Assembly (NCBI GenBank): GCA_963773155.1
Contig: CAVZAB010000010.1
Location: forward strand, 124,001 to 188,000
DNA from: CAVZAB01 sp963773155
GTDB lineage: Bacteria; Pseudomonadota; Alphaproteobacteria; Rhizobiales; Beijerinckiaceae
Length of the DNA: 64,000 bases
Reading direction: 5' to 3'
Positions 61,970 through 64,000 of this stretch are shown in pieces. Position 1 is the stretch's first letter. The number at the start of each line of letters is the position of its first letter. Made by a program: the position numbers and the translations under genes. The notes under the pieces were generated by a model, which saw nothing but the letters and a program-made list of their open reading frames with translations, was not told the DNA's origin and did no database searches.

Positions 61970-63505
61970 ATGATCAATAGCAGACGGGAAGTGCTCAAAT
62001 TCGGAGCGATGGGAATGGCGACGCTGACCGCTGGGCTGAAGGCCACGGCGGTGCGTGCCGAAGCCGGCGTTCTCACCATCGCCTATAATGTCAACCTGCC
62101 GTCCTGGGATCCGACGACCGGGCCTTCTGCCGTCAATCCGACGATTCAGGGCATCTATCAGTCCGTCTTCGACATGTATATCGGCCAGAAGCCGGACCTG
62201 TCTTTCACCCCCGGGCTAATCACGGAGTGGAGCTGGAGCGACGACCGCAAGGGCATCACGATGAAGGTGCGCAAGGGCGTTAGCTGGCACGACGGTTCGC
62301 CCTTCACGCCTGAGGATGTTGTCTGGTCGCTCGAGCGTGCCGGCGATCCCAAGACCGGCAATCCGATCAATTTCGTCTGGTCAAAAGTGGGCAAGCTCTC
62401 GATCGACGGTGACACGATTACCGGCGAATTGAAGGAATACGATCCGACCCTGTTCAAGTGGATGGCTTTCCTCACGGGCTATGTGCTTCCGAAGACCTAT
62501 TACAGTAAGGTCGGGGCGGAAGGTTTCGAGGCCAAGCCGATCGGCACCGGACCCTATATGGTCGAGAAATACGAGCGCAACGCCTTCGTCCGACTGAAGG
62601 CCAATCCGAATTATTGGGGCGGCAAACCGGCCTACGACCAGGTGGTGATTAAGTTCATTCCCGATGCGGCAAGCCGGGTGGCGGAGATCGAATCCGGCAA
62701 GTCGCAGGTGACCTTTGATGTGCCCTACGAGGAATACGACCGCCTCAAGGGCAAAAAGGGTCTGGTCGGCGTGACGACTCCGGTCTCCGACATTGCAATG
62801 ATCTTTCTCAATAACACTGATGTGATGCTCGACAAGAACGTGCGCCTTGCCGCCCATTACGCGATCGACAAGAAATTGCTGGTCGAGCGGCTTCTCGGCG
62901 GCTATGGCGTACCGATCGACACGCTTCAGGCGCCGCAATATGCCGCCTATGATCCCACGATCAAGGTCGGCTACGACCCGGAAAAGGCCAAGCAATTGCT
63001 GGCCGCCAGCAATTACAGCGTCGACAAGCCGGTGAAATTCGTGATCCAGACAACCAAGGGCTTCAAGCCCAAGGATTACGAGATGATCCAGGCGATCGTC
63101 GGCATGTGGCGCAAAGTCGGCATCGACGCCAATATCGAAGTCTATGAGATTGCCAAGCATTTCGAGCTTCGCTTCGGCCATAAACTGGCGCCTGCCGCCT
63201 TCTACAATTGGGGCAATTCGATCGGCGATCCCTCGACGTCGACGGGATTTGCCATGTTCGGGCCAAGCCCGCATTCATCCTGGAAAACGGCCGATGTCGA
63301 CGAGAAAATCGGGCCCTTGTGGGGCGAAGCCGACGAAGCCAAGCGGATTGCCGGCTACAAGGCCGTCGACAAATATATTGCCGAACAAGGCTATGTCATT
63401 CCGCTGTTCCAATATGTCCAACCGATTCTCTACGCAAGCACGCTCAAGGTCGTTCCGAATGTCTCGGGAGCGGTTCTGCCGGCCCTGATAACGCCGGCCG
63501 CCTGA
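61970..63505 (+). CDS. peptide-type ABC transporter substrate-binding protein
   Basis: This is a 511-residue SBP_bac_5 (family 5) protein. The N-terminus SRREVLKFGAMGMATLTAGL is a Tat signal, so it folds before export. The core has GLITEWSWSDDRKGITMKVR, VSWHDGSPFTPEDVVWSLER and GTGPYMVEKYERNAFVRLKA, typical of DppA/OppA. GGGAG lies six bases before ATG 61970. It is followed at 89 bases by a permease gene that runs off the window. It imports peptides, opines or related compounds. It sits next to the oxidoreductase pair, so a common substrate is possible. Confidence 0.9.
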   Translation: MINSRREVLKFGAMGMATLTAGLKATAVRAEAGVLTIAYNVNLPSWDPTTGPSAVNPTIQGIYQSVFDMYIGQKPDLSFTPGLITEWSWSDDRKGITMKVRKGVSWHDGSPFTPEDVVWSLERAGDPKTGNPINFVWSKVGKLSIDGDTITGELKEYDPTLFKWMAFLTGYVLPKTYYSKVGAEGFEAKPIGTGPYMVEKYERNAFVRLKANPNYWGGKPAYDQVVIKFIPDAASRVAEIESGKSQVTFDVPYEEYDRLKGKKGLVGVTTPVSDIAMIFLNNTDVMLDKNVRLAAHYAIDKKLLVERLLGGYGVPIDTLQAPQYAAYDPTIKVGYDPEKAKQLLAASNYSVDKPVKFVIQTTKGFKPKDYEMIQAIVGMWRKVGIDANIEVYEIAKHFELRFGHKLAPAAFYNWGNSIGDPSTSTGFAMFGPSPHSSWKTADVDEKIGPLWGEADEAKRIAGYKAVDKYIAEQGYVIPLFQYVQPILYASTLKVVPNVSGAVLPALITPAA

Positions 63506-63594
63506 CGACTTGAAATCGTCCATCACCCTGGAGCGACCGGCTCCGGCGCCCGGCGACGGGCCCGGCGGCCGGTTCACCCGGACTTAGGCACGGC

Positions 63595-64000
63595 ATGACC
63601 GCTCGGACGATCGCCATTCGGCTGATCTCGACCTTGCTCACCCTTTTCGGCGTCGCGATTGTCGTCTTCGTGATGGTGCGGGTTGCGCCGGGCGACCCGA
63701 TTGCCATGATGATTTCGCCCGGCGCCTCGCAGGCCGATATTGCGCAATTGCGCGCCCTTTATGGGCTCGACAAATCGATCATGGTGCAATTCTTCACCTG
63801 GTTTGGCGCCATCCTGACCGGCGATTTCGGCACCTCCATTTCGCTGCGCGAAAGTGTTCGCTCGGTCGTGCTCGATCACGTGCCGGCAACGCTCGAACTG
63901 GCGACGCTTGCCCTTCTGATCGCCGTTGGCCTGGGCGCAACGCTGGCCCTCGTCGCTGCCCGCTACCGCGGTTCGAGTCTCGAGGTCGGCATCGATGTCT
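63595..64000 (+). CDS. peptide-type ABC transporter permease (partial)
   Basis: The frame from ATG 63595 runs off the window end at 64000 (135 codons seen). It is a DppB-type permease: IAIRLISTLLTLFGVAIVVF (first helix), MVRVAPGDPIAMMISPGAS, then ALYGLDKSIMVQFFTWFGAI and GDFGTSISLRESV. That is the standard opening of family 5 permeases. Belongs with the binding protein upstream. Confidence 0.9.
   Translation, partial: MTARTIAIRLISTLLTLFGVAIVVFVMVRVAPGDPIAMMISPGASQADIAQLRALYGLDKSIMVQFFTWFGAILTGDFGTSISLRESVRSVVLDHVPATLELATLALLIAVGLGATLALVAARYRGSSLEVGIDV

Noticed and set aside
1..64000. CRISPR arrays, rRNA genes, riboswitches and plasmid-type origins
   Set aside because: No regularly spaced repeats, rRNA sequence, recognisable riboswitch core or iteron/DnaA-box cluster was seen on reading.

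Overview
The window looks like a chromosomal segment of a GC-rich alphaproteobacterium, probably of the order Hyphomicrobiales (Rhizobiales). The basis is the gene content: a tRNA-Leu followed by an NDUFA9-like gene, a group II intron of RmInt1 type, a bacteriophytochrome locus, DmgDH/MttB methylamine genes, a PHA-granule protein and DUF6538/P4-type integrases. No taxon could be tested directly.

Bases 1 to about 17,050 are a decaying genomic island. It holds an intact P4-type tyrosine integrase (1432-2700), the remnant of a second integrase (603-1298), and an excisionase/primase/regulator block. The primase-helicase gene of that block is scrambled, with its P-loop and following block on the opposite strand. 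An IS630-family element is split by an RmInt1-like group II intron. A string of small exported or stress-type genes follows, many interrupted by stops or frameshifts (BON, GYD, HicA-like, glycine-rich, Tat-signal proteins). A 23-bp direct repeat (22/23 identical) lies just before the integrase and again 55 bp from tRNA-Leu(CAG), and probably marks the two island ends.

From 17 kb on the gene content is core-like. 17.3-18.6 kb: a small membrane protein and an NDUFA9-like SDR. 18.6-27.4 kb: a seven-gene leftward run, MttB-like methyltransferase, dimethylglycine-dehydrogenase-like oxidase, enoyl-CoA hydratase, APH-type kinase, enolase paralogue, LOG protein and CysZ-like protein, with a divergent LysR regulator and an MFS carrier. 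I read it as a catabolic cluster for an unknown N-methylated compound. 29.8-34.2 kb: a lipoprotein, a likely small RNA, DUF1254 and polysaccharide-lyase-like genes, and a PHA-system protein. 34.4-39.9 kb: an amino-acid-type ABC importer, a Rieske oxygenase and a GlcD-like dehydrogenase. 40.1-42.5 kb: a TetR regulator with a clear promoter/operator leading a VOC-VOC-SRPBCC operon. 44.6-46.6 kb: ornithine-cyclodeaminase-like and 2-hydroxyacid dehydrogenase genes. 48.5-51.2 kb: a divergent desaturase and DEAD-box helicase. 52.4-56.0 kb: heme oxygenase, bacteriophytochrome kinase and NarL-type regulator. 56.3-64 kb: a thiolase, a cyclase, a divergent pair of phytoene-desaturase-like oxidoreductases, and the start of an oligopeptide ABC importer.

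Several core genes carry single-base frameshifts or one stop codon (lysR, lyase, glcD-like start, hydroxyacid dehydrogenase, desaturase). This is either true gene decay or residual sequencing error and affects how the annotation should be trusted.
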